Below are positions 1 to 8,296 of a DNA stretch of 64,000 nt, in pieces. The notes below the pieces were generated by a model. That model had not been told where the DNA came from. It saw nothing but the letters and a program-made list of their open reading frames with translations, and did not search any database. The translations under genes were made by a program, and so were the position numbers. The DNA is from JAPHSX01 sp041554195 (GTDB lineage: Bacteria > Pseudomonadota > Gammaproteobacteria > Thiohalomonadales > Thiohalomonadaceae). The stretch covers positions 62,001-126,000 of the forward strand of contig JBFFMJ010000007.1 of NCBI GenBank assembly GCA_041554195.1, given 5' to 3'. The stretch's first letter is position 1, and the number at the start of each line of letters is the position of its first letter.

Positions 1-17
1 CTATTTTCAACAGTGAG

Positions 18-1331
18 TCACCCCACCACAACATTCCGCGCCCCCGTCTCCCGCAACCGCAACGCGGCCACTAACGCCACCACCGCAAACCCAGCCATCA
101 ACAACATCGCACTGTGGTAACCCGCGGCACTGTAAACATTCACCCCACCCATACTCTCGCCGCTCCAACTCAGGTCCAGCACCCAGCCGAACAGCGGCTG
201 CATGATCGCAGCACCGAGGAACAGGCCGGTATTGACCACGCTGATTGCCATACCGGAGAGGGCCGGTGCCGCCACCTCCTTAGCCACCGCATAGGTCATC
301 ACAAAGCCGCCCCCGGTGAGGCCGAGCAGGGCGAACAGCCCCATCGCCAGGGTGCCCGGTTGCCACGGGGTGTAGATGAGTGCCAGCCAGGCGAGCAGGT
401 AGAGCAGCGCACTGAGCACCGCCACCGGCTTACGCCGCCCCAGGGTGTCGGAGAGCCAACCGAGGGCGAAGGTACTCAGCGCCATGCTGAACAGCGTTAC
501 AGTGGTGTAGCTCGAGGCCTCGGCGGTGGTGAGGCCGTGCAGGTCGCGCAGCAGCGGAATGGCCCACAGTCCGGCGAAGGCGAAGAGGCCGCCGGCCATG
601 CCGAAGTTAAACCAGAAGCCGGGCCAGATAAGGCGATTGCGCCAGACACCCTTCATGTCGTGCCACCAGTGCTGTTCACGCTCGGCGTGGGCCACCTCGC
701 CCGCCATCTCGCGCAGCGAGGGGAAGCCCGCCTCCTCGGGGCGGTTGCGCACAAACAGCATTGAGAGCAGTGCCAGCAACAGCGAGAACAGGCCGATGGC
801 GACGAAGATCTCGCGCCAGCTCCAGAAGCCCAGCAGGTAGGCCAGCGGACCAGCCGCCAGCACCGAACCGAGGTTGCCGATGAGCAACGTCATCCCCGAG
901 ACGATGCCGTAGATGCGCTCGCGAAACCAGACGGTGTTGCTCTTCATCAGGCCGACAAAGATCACCGACACCCCGAGCCCCACCAGAAAACGCCCGACGG
1001 AGGCGGTAGTCAGGGTTTCGGCCAGCCCAAACAGGATCGAGCCGAGCCCGGCGACGATATTCCCCAGGGTGATCGAGACGCGGTTGCCCAGGGTGTCGGC
1101 CAGCACCCCGGCCGGTAGCTGCATCACCGTATAGATGTAGTAATACATCGCCGCCAGCGAGCCGAGGGCCGCGGCGCTGGTGCTGAAGCTCTCCATCAGG
1201 TCGGCCGAGACCACCGCCGGGGCCATACGGTGAAAGAAGACCGAGATATAGGAGATCACCAGGATGGCGAAGATGGACCAGCGCACGCGCTGGAAGCGTT
1301 GCTGATCAACCACTTCGTTCATCTCAGACAC
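18..1331 (-). CDS. MFS transporter
   Basis: A 437-residue integral membrane protein of the major facilitator superfamily, with about twelve hydrophobic segments in two halves. An MFS loop-like motif (GVLADTLGNR, near residue 80) lies in the first half and a second copy (GWLSDTLGRRKP) in the second half, as expected of the internally duplicated fold. The protein should move a small solute across the inner membrane by secondary transport; the substrate cannot be read from sequence. The outermost start is GTG at 1331; an ATG three codons further in (1322) is an equally good choice, since neither has a strong ribosome site. It lies upstream of nothing else on its strand in this window and could be transcribed separately from the gene at 1377. 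Confidence 0.88.
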   Translation of the reverse strand: MSEMNEVVDQQRFQRVRWSIFAILVISYISVFFHRMAPAVVSADLMESFSTSAAALGSLAAMYYYIYTVMQLPAGVLADTLGNRVSITLGNIVAGLGSILFGLAETLTTASVGRFLVGLGVSVIFVGLMKSNTVWFRERIYGIVSGMTLLIGNLGSVLAAGPLAYLLGFWSWREIFVAIGLFSLLLALLSMLFVRNRPEEAGFPSLREMAGEVAHAEREQHWWHDMKGVWRNRLIWPGFWFNFGMAGGLFAFAGLWAIPLLRDLHGLTTAEASSYTTVTLFSMALSTFALGWLSDTLGRRKPVAVLSALLYLLAWLALIYTPWQPGTLAMGLFALLGLTGGGFVMTYAVAKEVAAPALSGMAISVVNTGLFLGAAIMQPLFGWVLDLSWSGESMGGVNVYSAAGYHSAMLLMAGFAVVALVAALRLRETGARNVVVG

Positions 1332-1376
1332 GGACAGGCCAAATGCAGACGATTACGCCATGAAGGAATCAAGGAA

Positions 1377-1889
1377 TTAGTCATCAAGCGCAAACTCAAT
1401 TCTCTCTGACAACCCTTCGAGTGCCTTACGCGCGCAGGCGGCATCCTTTTCACCACCGGGAGCGCCACTAACACCTACGGCACCAATGTTGTAACCACCG
1501 GCAATAATTTTAATCCCCCCCTCCATCACAATAAGGCCTTCGATGTGATTAAGCTCCGGGCGAATATCCGCACGAGCCGCCTTAAATGCACCACTGTCCG
1601 TCCAGGCCATGACGGTCATATTGGCCTTGCGCACTGCTATCTCCAGGGTAAAGCGCGAGGCGAGGTCATCACGCAGGGACGCACGCTGCAGGCCGAAGCG
1701 ATCGACCACAACGGCGCTGACATGGTAACCATCTTTGCGGCAGGCCATGATGGTTTCACTGGCGATATCACGCGCTAACTCCATACCGATACTTTTGCTA
1801 TTTACAATTTCAGCGGCATTCACTGACATACCCGATAGAGTGGCCAGAATAGCGACTGCAGTGTTTTTCATCATTGCGTTTTTCATCAT
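1377..1889 (-). CDS. secreted GlcG/HbpS-like (heme-binding family) protein
   Basis: A 170-residue protein with an N-terminal signal peptide (hydrophobic stretch ending SVNAAE near residue 25) followed by one GlcG/HbpS (DUF336) domain. Family hallmarks are the VVDRFG strand near the start, the conserved AxxKAxxA-type helix, and the closing glycine-rich GGYNIGAVGVSG segment. Relatives bind heme, cobalamin or small organics, or act as accessory proteins in oxidation operons; the role here is unknown. The first ATG is preceded by GAGGAAG at about 7 bases, and a run of near-start methionines leaves the exact start uncertain by one to five codons. It is on the same strand as the nitroreductase just upstream (17-base gap), so they are probably co-transcribed. 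Confidence 0.8.
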   Translation of the reverse strand: MMKNAMMKNTAVAILATLSGMSVNAAEIVNSKSIGMELARDIASETIMACRKDGYHVSAVVVDRFGLQRASLRDDLASRFTLEIAVRKANMTVMAWTDSGAFKAARADIRPELNHIEGLIVMEGGIKIIAGGYNIGAVGVSGAPGGEKDAACARKALEGLSERIEFALDD

Positions 1890-1906
1890 CTATCTTCCTC
1901 TTTGGC

Positions 1907-2572
1907 TTAATCAAAAAATTGCGTAAAACTTTCCACCGCTTCCCGTCCAGTTCGATAACTGTTTACCACCGCCTCCTCCTCGGCATAGCCGAGTGCCATA
2001 CCACAAACGACCACGGTTTCATCAGCATAGCCCAGCTCCTGCTTAATGATCTGCGGGTACTCGGCCAGTGAGGCCTGCGGGCAGGTGGCGAGCCCCTCCT
2101 CCTCCGCGGCGAGCATGAGCGACTGCAAGAACATGCCGTAGTCGAGGTAGGAGCCGGTAGACATGATGGGATCCATAAAGAACAGCAGCATCACCGGGGC
2201 ATCAAAGGCGCGGAAGTTGGCAGCCTGCTGGTCGAGCTGGCGCTGCTTATCCTCGCGCTTAATCTCGAGGGCCCCGTAAAAGGCGAGGCCGCAGGCGAGG
2301 CGGCGCGCCTTGTAGGGGGGCTCCCAGCTCAGCGGATAATACTGGTAGGCCATCTGCGATTTCTCGCCGTTGCGAAAGGCGGCCTCAAGCCTTTGTTGCA
2401 GCCGCTGCTTGGTCGCACCCGTTACCACCGCCACCTGCCACGGCTGCGTATTGACACCGGAAGGGGCGTGGCGCGCGACATCAAGGATGTGCGTGATCTT
2501 CTCCGCCTCTACCGCCCTCTGCTGGTACGCACGGATCGATTGCCGCTGTTTTATCGCTTCGCTGACCTTCAC
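1907..2572 (-). CDS. nitroreductase family protein
   Basis: A 221-residue soluble flavoenzyme of the nitroreductase superfamily. The N-terminal RQSIRAY segment (phosphate/FMN contact in this family) and the APSGVNTQPW motif near residue 36 are diagnostic, as is the C-terminal GMALGYAEEE block. Members use NAD(P)H and FMN to reduce nitroaromatics, quinones or related substrates; the physiological substrate is not predictable. It is probably first in a minus-strand unit with the secreted GlcG/HbpS-like gene. A 19-base palindrome centred about 43 bases upstream of its start (2606-2624) is well placed to be an operator for this gene. Confidence 0.87.
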   Translation of the reverse strand: MKVSEAIKQRQSIRAYQQRAVEAEKITHILDVARHAPSGVNTQPWQVAVVTGATKQRLQQRLEAAFRNGEKSQMAYQYYPLSWEPPYKARRLACGLAFYGALEIKREDKQRQLDQQAANFRAFDAPVMLLFFMDPIMSTGSYLDYGMFLQSLMLAAEEEGLATCPQASLAEYPQIIKQELGYADETVVVCGMALGYAEEEAVVNSYRTGREAVESFTQFFD

Positions 2573-2605
2573 TTTGCCTCCTGATAGATTTTGTTTGAGC
2601 GGACA

Positions 2606-2624
2606 GTGTTACGTTATGTAACAC
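2606..2624. promoter_or_regulatory. palindromic operator-like site 1
   Basis: The sequence GTGTTACGTTATGTAACAC has 7-base perfect arms (GTGTTAC/GTAACAC) around a 5-base centre. It lies about 34-52 bases upstream of the nitroreductase start. A near copy occurs at 2851-2869. The geometry fits a dimeric helix-turn-helix regulator; no regulator gene is adjacent, so the protein is unknown. Confidence 0.5.
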
Positions 2625-2850
2625 CATTCTCCCTGTTGCTGATTACCCTGTTGCAACCGCTTATTTACACTGCACTACGCGGGATGAGCTTTTCACACCC
2701 ACAGCCGCACATCTTCCAACTCCCTGTTCTTGATTGGATTTGTCGAATTATTCATCAACGTGGCTTCACTCTGCACAAAAGGGCTGAGCCTCGGCGGCGG
2801 TTTCCCCTATTCATCAGTCCCTCGTAGCGTGTTACCCGCTACCGCAAAAA

Positions 2851-2869
2851 GTGTTACGTAAGGTAACAA
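2851..2869. promoter_or_regulatory. palindromic operator-like site 2
   Basis: The sequence GTGTTACGTAAGGTAACAA repeats site 1 with the same arm length and spacer (6 of 7 arm bases paired). A further half site, GTGTTAC, lies at 2829-2835. The site is about 150 bases upstream of the importer binding-protein gene. Sharing with site 1 suggests one regulator acts on both divergent units (inference). Confidence 0.5.
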
Positions 2870-3019
2870 AACAGTCACCCTCCAACTCCCACAAATGTTT
2901 GTAAGCCACTAGTTTTATTGATATTTTCAGCAGCCGCATAGCGCTTTATACATTGCCGCGTTGGCAGCAGGAAGTACAGCACGGCGAGCCGAACACCACC
3001 AACAACTGGAGACATGTTC

Positions 3020-4369
3020 ATGAGTGACAACAAGAAGCCAGATACCACAAGACGCAATATCCTCAAGGGGGGCGCTGCACTGGCCGCCGCCGGTTCCATG
3101 CCGATGTTCTTTATGAAGGATGCCTGGGCCGCCAGGACTTTCCGCAACGATCCCGGCAACTCCGCTACTGTGACCCTCGGTTTTAACGTGCCACAAACCG
3201 GTGCCTACGCCGATGAGGGCGCCGACGAGCTGCGCGCCTTCAAACTGGCGGTGAAGCACCTCAACGGTGAGGGCGACGGCGGTATGCTGAAGACAATGAA
3301 GCCGCTGCACCTCAAGGGTAACGGCATCCTCGGTAAGAAGGTCAAGTACGTGACCGGTGATACCCAGACCAAGTCCGATGCGGCCCGTGCCTCGGCCAAG
3401 CGGATGATAGAGAAGGACGGTGCCATCATGATTTCCGGCGGCTCCTCCTCCAGCGTGGCGGTAGCCGTTCAGGGCCTGGCCCAGGAGATGGGCGTGATCT
3501 TCATGGCCGGCCTCACCCACTCCAACGACACCACCGGTAAGGACAAGCGCCGTTACGGTTTCCGCCACTTCTTTAACGCCAAGATGTCCGGTGCCGCCCT
3601 CGGCCCGGTACTGAAAAAAGAGATGGGTACCGACCGTAAGGCCTACCACCTGACCGCCGACTACACCTGGGGCTGGACCCAGGAGGAGTCGATCAAGGAG
3701 ACCACCGAGGGGCTGGGCTGGAACACCGTGAAGACCGTGAAGACCCCGGTAGGCGCGGGGGATTTCTCACAGTACATCACCCCGATCCTCAACTCCGGTG
3801 CCGACACCCTGATCCTGAATCACTACGGTAAGGACATGATCAACTCGCTGACCCAGGCGGTGCAGTTCGGTCTGCGCGACAAGCAGGTCAACGGCAAGAA
3901 CTTTGAGATCATCGTGCCGCTCTACTCGCGTCTGATGGCACAGGGTGCCGGTGACAACATCAAGGGCATTCTGGGTACTACCAACTGGAACTGGTCACTC
4001 AAAGACGCCGGCTCCCAGGCCTTTGTTAAGTCCTTCGGTAGCGAGTACGGTTTCCCGCCCTCACAGGCGGCGCACACCTGCTACGTGCAGACCCTGCTCT
4101 ATGCCAACGCCTGTGAAATGGCCGGTACCTTCTACCCGCCCGAGGTGATCAAGCAGCTGGAAGGGTTCAAGTTTGATGGCATGGGCAACGGTCCGACCGA
4201 GTACCGCGCCGAGGACCACCAGTGCTTCAAGAATGTGCTGGTAATGCGTGGTAATGAGAACCCCAGCAGCCAGTTCGACCTGCTGGAGATCGTACAGGAG
4301 GTGCCGCGCTCACAGGTTGAGTACCCCGCCTCTATCTTCGGCGGTGAGCTCGGCCCCTACGAGGTTTAA
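3020..4369 (+). CDS. ABC importer substrate-binding protein (HAAT/Liv-type)
   Basis: A periplasmic binding protein of the branched-chain amino acid/amide (HAAT) class, 449 residues from the preferred start. The N-terminus carries a twin-arginine motif (TTRRNILKGG) followed by a hydrophobic stretch ending before about residue 35, so export is probably by Tat. The body matches the Peripla_BP_6 fold: an opening TLGFNVPQTGAYA strand and the ISGGSSSSVAVAVQGLA ligand-pocket region. Of two in-frame ATGs (3014 and 3020), the second is better spaced from GGAGA at 3008-3012. It leads the five-gene importer cluster but is separated from the permease genes by a terminator. Ligand unknown: amino acids, amides or urea-like compounds are all possible in this family. 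Confidence 0.88.
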   Translation: MSDNKKPDTTRRNILKGGAALAAAGSMPMFFMKDAWAARTFRNDPGNSATVTLGFNVPQTGAYADEGADELRAFKLAVKHLNGEGDGGMLKTMKPLHLKGNGILGKKVKYVTGDTQTKSDAARASAKRMIEKDGAIMISGGSSSSVAVAVQGLAQEMGVIFMAGLTHSNDTTGKDKRRYGFRHFFNAKMSGAALGPVLKKEMGTDRKAYHLTADYTWGWTQEESIKETTEGLGWNTVKTVKTPVGAGDFSQYITPILNSGADTLILNHYGKDMINSLTQAVQFGLRDKQVNGKNFEIIVPLYSRLMAQGAGDNIKGILGTTNWNWSLKDAGSQAFVKSFGSEYGFPPSQAAHTCYVQTLLYANACEMAGTFYPPEVIKQLEGFKFDGMGNGPTEYRAEDHQCFKNVLVMRGNENPSSQFDLLEIVQEVPRSQVEYPASIFGGELGPYEV

Positions 4370-4382
4370 TTACCCGCTGATC

Positions 4383-4418
4383 ACAAGCCACCCCGTTCAG
4401 GGGGTGGCTTGTTTTTTT
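4383..4418 (+). terminator. Rho-independent terminator after the binding-protein gene
   Basis: A perfect 12-base-pair stem (4383-4394 with 4401-4412) with a 6-base loop, GTTCAG, is followed by a run of T. It lies 14 bases past the binding-protein stop and before the permease genes, so it probably lets the binding protein be made in excess over the membrane components. Confidence 0.9.
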
Positions 4419-4503
4419 ATCGGTACAACGTAAATAGACAACTCACTTGTGTGTAGCGTGACTACTTACACGTGAATTTTCTATCCACAAGAGCTAACTC
4501 ATT

Positions 4504-5520
4504 ATGGACGCCATCTTTATCCAAATCGTCAACGGGCTGGACAAGGGCGGGGCCTATGCATTGATTGCACTGGGCCTGACCCTCACCTTCGGCACCCTTG
4601 GTGTGGTCAACTTTGCCCACGGCGCGATCTTTATGCTCGGCGCCTTCTGTGCGGTGTCGATCCAGAACCTGCTCACCCTTTCCACCAAGGTAAAGGATGA
4701 GAGCATCACCTTCTTTGATGCCTACAAGGAGGTGCCGTACCTGGAGCTGTGGTGGGGCGATACCGGCACGGCGATCATCGACCTGGCCGTGCCGATCTCC
4801 ATCTTCGCCGCGATCCCGATCATGCTGCTGATCGGGCTGGCGATGGAACGGGGACTTATCCGCCACTTCTACAAGCGCAGCCACGCCGAGCAGATCCTGG
4901 TGACCTTCGGCCTGGCGATTGTGATTCAGGAGATCATGCGCTCCTTCTTCGGTGCCAACCCCATTCCCACCCCGGCCCCCGATGTGGTCTCCGGCAGTTT
5001 TGCCATCGGTGCCCTGTTCGGCATGAGCGAGACGCTGGTCTACCCCTGGTGGCGCATTATCTATTTTCTCTTCTCGCTGAGCATAATCGGCGCGGTATTT
5101 GCCTTCCTGCGTTACACCACCTTCGGCATGGTTGTGCGAGCCGGGATGCATGATCGTGAAACGGTGCAGCTGCTCGGCATCAATATCGAGCGACGCTTTA
5201 CCATCGTCTTCGGCATCGCCGCCATCGTCGCCGGTCTGGCCGGGGTAATGTATGCGCCGATCCTGCCGCCCGACTACCACATGGGGATGGACTTCCTGGT
5301 GCTCTCCTTTGTCGTCGTCGTGGTCGGTGGCATGGGCTCGCTGGAGGGGGCGGTGGCCGCCGGCTTCCTGCTCGGCATCCTGCAATCCTTCGCCTCGATG
5401 AACGAAATTAAATCGATCATTCCCGGTATCGATCAGATCATTATCTACCTGGTCGCCGTCATCATCATCCTGGTCAGACCGCGCGGTCTGATGGGCAGAC
5501 AAGGGGTGATGGAGGACTAA
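4504..5520 (+). CDS. livH: HAAT ABC importer permease, LivH-type
   Basis: A 338-residue inner-membrane permease of the LivH class. The opening segment, GLDKGGAYALIALGLTLTFG followed by GVVNFAHG, is the family signature, and about eight hydrophobic segments follow. The conserved cytoplasmic loop that contacts the ATPases is around GMVVRAGMHDRETVQLLGIN (about 205-225). Compared with E. coli LivH (about 308 residues) it has an insertion of roughly 30-40 residues after the second hydrophobic segment (around KVKDESITFFDAYKEV). It is followed after 2 bases by the LivM-type gene, indicating translational coupling. The symbol is family-level; the substrate is not established. Confidence 0.88.
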   Translation: MDAIFIQIVNGLDKGGAYALIALGLTLTFGTLGVVNFAHGAIFMLGAFCAVSIQNLLTLSTKVKDESITFFDAYKEVPYLELWWGDTGTAIIDLAVPISIFAAIPIMLLIGLAMERGLIRHFYKRSHAEQILVTFGLAIVIQEIMRSFFGANPIPTPAPDVVSGSFAIGALFGMSETLVYPWWRIIYFLFSLSIIGAVFAFLRYTTFGMVVRAGMHDRETVQLLGINIERRFTIVFGIAAIVAGLAGVMYAPILPPDYHMGMDFLVLSFVVVVVGGMGSLEGAVAAGFLLGILQSFASMNEIKSIIPGIDQIIIYLVAVIIILVRPRGLMGRQGVMED

Positions 5521-5522
5521 TC

Positions 5523-6683
5523 ATGAAAGCACTTATTAATAAAATCGACATGCATAACAACCTGCACGCGATGCTGCTGTTCGCGGCGGCGGTACTCACC
5601 ATGCCGTTGTGGCTCAGCCCCATCGGCGCCTCCTACCCCGACCTGCTGCAGAAGTTCGCCATCTTCGGCATCTTCGCCATCGGCTATAACATCCTGTTCG
5701 GTCTTACCGGCTATCTCAGCTTCGGTCACGCGGCCTTTCTCGGCATAGGCTCCTACGCCACCGTCTGGTCGTTCAAGCTGCTGACGATGAACGTGCTGCC
5801 GGCAGTGTTCTTCGCCATCATTATCTCCGGCGTGTTTGCCGCGATTATCGGCTTTTTAAGCCTGCGCCGTTCGGGGATCTACTTCTCGATCCTGACGCTC
5901 GCCTTCGCTCAGATGTTCTACAACCTCGCCTACTCGGTGCTCACCCCGATCACCAACGGTGAAACCGGTCTGCAGCTGAGCAAGGACGATGCCCGTATCA
6001 TCGACGGGCTGTTTGTTGAGGTCGCAGAGGGGCTTCCCTCCACCAACTTTTTCGGCCTGGAGATGAGCGGCTACGCCGGCTTCTACTTCTGCGCGGTGCT
6101 GTTGATCCTCGGCTTCTACCTGTCGCTGAAGATCTTCCGCTCACCGTTTGGCCTGAAACTCAAGGCGATCAAGTCGAATCAGACCCGCATGCGCTACACC
6201 GGTTACAACACCCGGCCTTATCTGCTGGTCGCCTTCATCATCTCCGGCATGTACGCCGGACTGGCCGGCTCGCTGATGGCCGTCACCGACCCGCTGGCCG
6301 GTGCCGAACGGATGCAGTGGACCGCCTCCGGTGAGGTGGTGTTGATGACCATCCTCGGCGGTGTCGGCACCCTGATCGGGCCGCTGCTCGGTGTCGGTAT
6401 CATTAAATACTTCGAGAATATCTTCTCCGCCTTTAACGAGGCGATGCTGCACGCCAGCTTCTCCTTCCTCCCCGACTGGCTCGCCAACATCATGGTCGCC
6501 ATCACCTCACCCTTCGTCGGCGAGGGGTGGCACCTGACGCTCGGTGTGCTGTTTATGGTGGTGGTGATCTTCCTGCCCGGCGGCATCATGGAGGGGTATC
6601 AGCGTGTTCATAGCCGCTTCACACAGCGCCGCGCGAAGTCGGATCACGACACTGCCACGCCAACCACCGAAGAACAGGGCTAA
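5523..6683 (+). CDS. livM: HAAT ABC importer permease, LivM-type
   Basis: A 386-residue permease, partner of the LivH-type protein in the membrane channel. It has about nine to ten hydrophobic segments. The NILFGLTGYLSFGHAAFLGIG block near residue 55 and the cytoplasmic loop RSPFGLKLKAIKSNQTRMRYTGYN (about 205-230) are characteristic of LivM. A strong ribosome site (GGAGGA, 7 bases before the ATG) lies in the tail of the preceding gene. The C-terminal 30 residues are hydrophilic and poorly conserved in character. It belongs to the same transcript as its neighbours; the ATPase gene begins 13 bases downstream. Confidence 0.88.
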   Translation: MKALINKIDMHNNLHAMLLFAAAVLTMPLWLSPIGASYPDLLQKFAIFGIFAIGYNILFGLTGYLSFGHAAFLGIGSYATVWSFKLLTMNVLPAVFFAIIISGVFAAIIGFLSLRRSGIYFSILTLAFAQMFYNLAYSVLTPITNGETGLQLSKDDARIIDGLFVEVAEGLPSTNFFGLEMSGYAGFYFCAVLLILGFYLSLKIFRSPFGLKLKAIKSNQTRMRYTGYNTRPYLLVAFIISGMYAGLAGSLMAVTDPLAGAERMQWTASGEVVLMTILGGVGTLIGPLLGVGIIKYFENIFSAFNEAMLHASFSFLPDWLANIMVAITSPFVGEGWHLTLGVLFMVVVIFLPGGIMEGYQRVHSRFTQRRAKSDHDTATPTTEEQG

Positions 6684-6696
6684 GGGGGATACTCAG

Positions 6697-7458
6697 ATGG
6701 AAAATATCGTTCTTAATATATCCGGCGTGAACAAAACCTTTGGCGGCCTGCAGGCGCTGAATGACGTCAACCTCGCCATCGAAGAGGGTAAGGTGCACGC
6801 CATCATCGGCCCCAACGGCGCCGGCAAGTCGACCCTGCTCAACTGCTGTATCGGCCGACTGCACCCGGACACCGGTTCGGTCACCTTCGACGGTAAGAAC
6901 ATCGTCGGCATGCAGCCGCACGAGATCAACCAGACCGGCATCGCCCGCGTGTTCCAGACCCCGGAGATCTTCCCTGATCTCACTCTTCTGGAAAACGTGA
7001 TGATCCCCGCCTTCGCCAAACGCGACGGTGCCTTCAAGTTCAACTTTATCCGCGGCCTGATGCAGGAGAAGGCAATACGCGAGGAGGCTGAACATGTGCT
7101 GGAGGATCTCGGCTTGGCCTCACAAATGCACCACCACTCGGGCAGCATGTCGCGCGGTGACAAGCGTCGACTGGAGATGGCGATGTGCCTGATCCAGCAT
7201 CCGCGCCTGCTGCTACTTGATGAGCCCACCGCCGGCATGGCACGTCACGACACCAACCGCACCATCGAGCTGCTGCAGAAGATCAAGGAGCGCGGCATGA
7301 CCAAGGTGATCATCGAGCATGACATGAACGTGGTTTTCAGCCTTGCCGACCACATCTCCGTACTGGCCCAGGGGGCCATTATCGCCAGCGGCACGCCCGA
7401 TGAGATCAAGGGCAACCCGGTGGTACAGGAAGCCTATCTTGGAGGCGCAGAAATATGA
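6697..7458 (+). CDS. livG: HAAT ABC importer ATPase, LivG-type
   Basis: A 253-residue cytoplasmic ATPase. It shows Walker A (GPNGAGKST, about residue 40), the Q-loop region with RVFQTPEIF, an ABC signature in the variant form MSRGDKRRLEMAM instead of LSGGQ, Walker B (LLLLDEPTAGM), and the switch His in IIEHDM. The variant signature (SRGDKRR) resembles the one in the urea-type (UrtD) branch of this family. The start is ATG 6697, preceded by AGGGGG at 8 bases; a longer upstream frame would overlap livM and lacks a ribosome site. Its stop overlaps the start of the LivF-type gene by 4 bases, so the two ATPases should be made in equal amounts. Confidence 0.88.
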   Translation: MENIVLNISGVNKTFGGLQALNDVNLAIEEGKVHAIIGPNGAGKSTLLNCCIGRLHPDTGSVTFDGKNIVGMQPHEINQTGIARVFQTPEIFPDLTLLENVMIPAFAKRDGAFKFNFIRGLMQEKAIREEAEHVLEDLGLASQMHHHSGSMSRGDKRRLEMAMCLIQHPRLLLLDEPTAGMARHDTNRTIELLQKIKERGMTKVIIEHDMNVVFSLADHISVLAQGAIIASGTPDEIKGNPVVQEAYLGGAEI

Positions 7459-8213
7459 GTCAACACACCGCACCCGTCGTACCCCGGGTCAGGGCCGCCG
7501 GCACCGCCCCCGCCTTCTTCTCCTGCTGGGACATGCACTCCTATTACGGCGAGAGTTATATCGTACAGGGGGTCAGCTTCGACATCCGCGAGGGGGAGAT
7601 CGTCGCCCTGCTCGGTCGCAACGGTGCCGGTAAGACCACCACCCTGCGCTCGATTGCCCGCATGGATGAGCCACAGCTGAATCATGGTGAGGTATGGCTG
7701 GATCACCAGCCGCTGCACAGCATGAAATCACACCAGGCCGCCCAGCTCGGTGTCGCACTGGTACCGGAGGATCGCAGCATCATCCCCGGCCTCACGGTGC
7801 AGGAGAACCTGGAGCTGGCGCAGATCGCCCCGCCCATCGGCTGGACCATCGAGCGTATCTATGAGCACTTTCCCAAGCTGGGTGAGCGTCGCGATCAGAT
7901 CGGCATCACCCTCTCCGGCGGTGAGCAGCAGATGCTGGCGATTGGCCGTGCCCTGGCGCGTGATATCAAGCTGCTGCTGCTGGATGAGCCTTACGAGGGT
8001 CTTGCCCCGGTGATCGTGCAGGAGATCGAGAAGATCCTCATCAGCATCAAAAAGCTCGGCATCACCACCATCATCGTTGAGCAGAATGCCATCGCCGCAC
8101 TGCGTCTGGCGGATCGCGCCATCATCCTCGATACCGGTCATGTGGTGTTCGACGGCAGCGCGCAGGAGGTGCTCGATAACGAGGAGCTGCGTCACCAGTA
8201 CCTGGCGAGTTAG
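7455..8213 (+). CDS. livF: HAAT ABC importer ATPase, LivF-type
   Basis: A 252-residue ATPase, the second nucleotide-binding subunit. Walker A is GRNGAGKTT near residue 55, the signature is LSGGEQQMLAIGRAL, Walker B is LLLLDEPYEGLAP, and IIVEQN carries the switch region (Gln in place of His, as is usual in LivF). It has a roughly 20-residue N-terminal extension compared with typical LivF (about 233 residues). The ATG overlaps the livG stop (ATGA). It ends the importer operon; a GC-rich hairpin follows at 8238-8258. Confidence 0.88.
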   Translation: MSQHTAPVVPRVRAAGTAPAFFSCWDMHSYYGESYIVQGVSFDIREGEIVALLGRNGAGKTTTLRSIARMDEPQLNHGEVWLDHQPLHSMKSHQAAQLGVALVPEDRSIIPGLTVQENLELAQIAPPIGWTIERIYEHFPKLGERRDQIGITLSGGEQQMLAIGRALARDIKLLLLDEPYEGLAPVIVQEIEKILISIKKLGITTIIVEQNAIAALRLADRAIILDTGHVVFDGSAQEVLDNEELRHQYLAS

Positions 8214-8237
8214 CTTTTTAATATCCCCTCTCCCTGA

Positions 8238-8258
8238 CCCTCTCCCTGGGGGAGAGGG
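8238..8258. repeat. CCCTCTCCC hairpin, REP-like
   Basis: A 9-base perfect stem, CCCTCTCCC/GGGAGAGGG, with a 3-base loop. A further CCCTCTCCC copy lies just upstream (8226-8234). It sits 24 bases past livF and has no T run. Pyrimidine-rich hairpins of this form are commonly dispersed in proteobacterial genomes, so it may be a repetitive palindrome that also protects or ends the transcript. Confidence 0.45.
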
Positions 8259-8296
8259 AATGGCAATAGATCTGCCCCACCGCACTCGCGACGTGA

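Larger units (their letters stand above)
2573..3019. other. divergent intergenic region, nitroreductase / ABC importer
   Basis: This 447-base gap separates the minus-strand nitroreductase unit from the plus-strand importer operon, so both promoters should lie within it. Apart from the two palindromes listed separately and a half copy (GTGTTAC at 2829-2835), I see no gene. Open frames inside it have no signal, no plausible ribosome site and no recognisable protein. Confidence 0.5.

Noticed and set aside
2591..2827. Possible small gene in the nitroreductase/importer gap
   Set aside because: Starts without a ribosome site, overlaps the palindromic site, and the product has no coherent pattern.
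4462..5502. Long minus-strand frame opposite livH
   Set aside because: His/Asp/Gln-rich antisense composition, no domain, fully covered by the livH-type permease.
8261..8276. Sigma-54-like sequence TGGCAATAGATCTGCC before tdh
   Set aside because: GG and GC have the right spacing, but two key bases are off (A at the C of TGGCAC, C in TTGC) and no activator gene or upstream binding site is visible; not strong enough to call.
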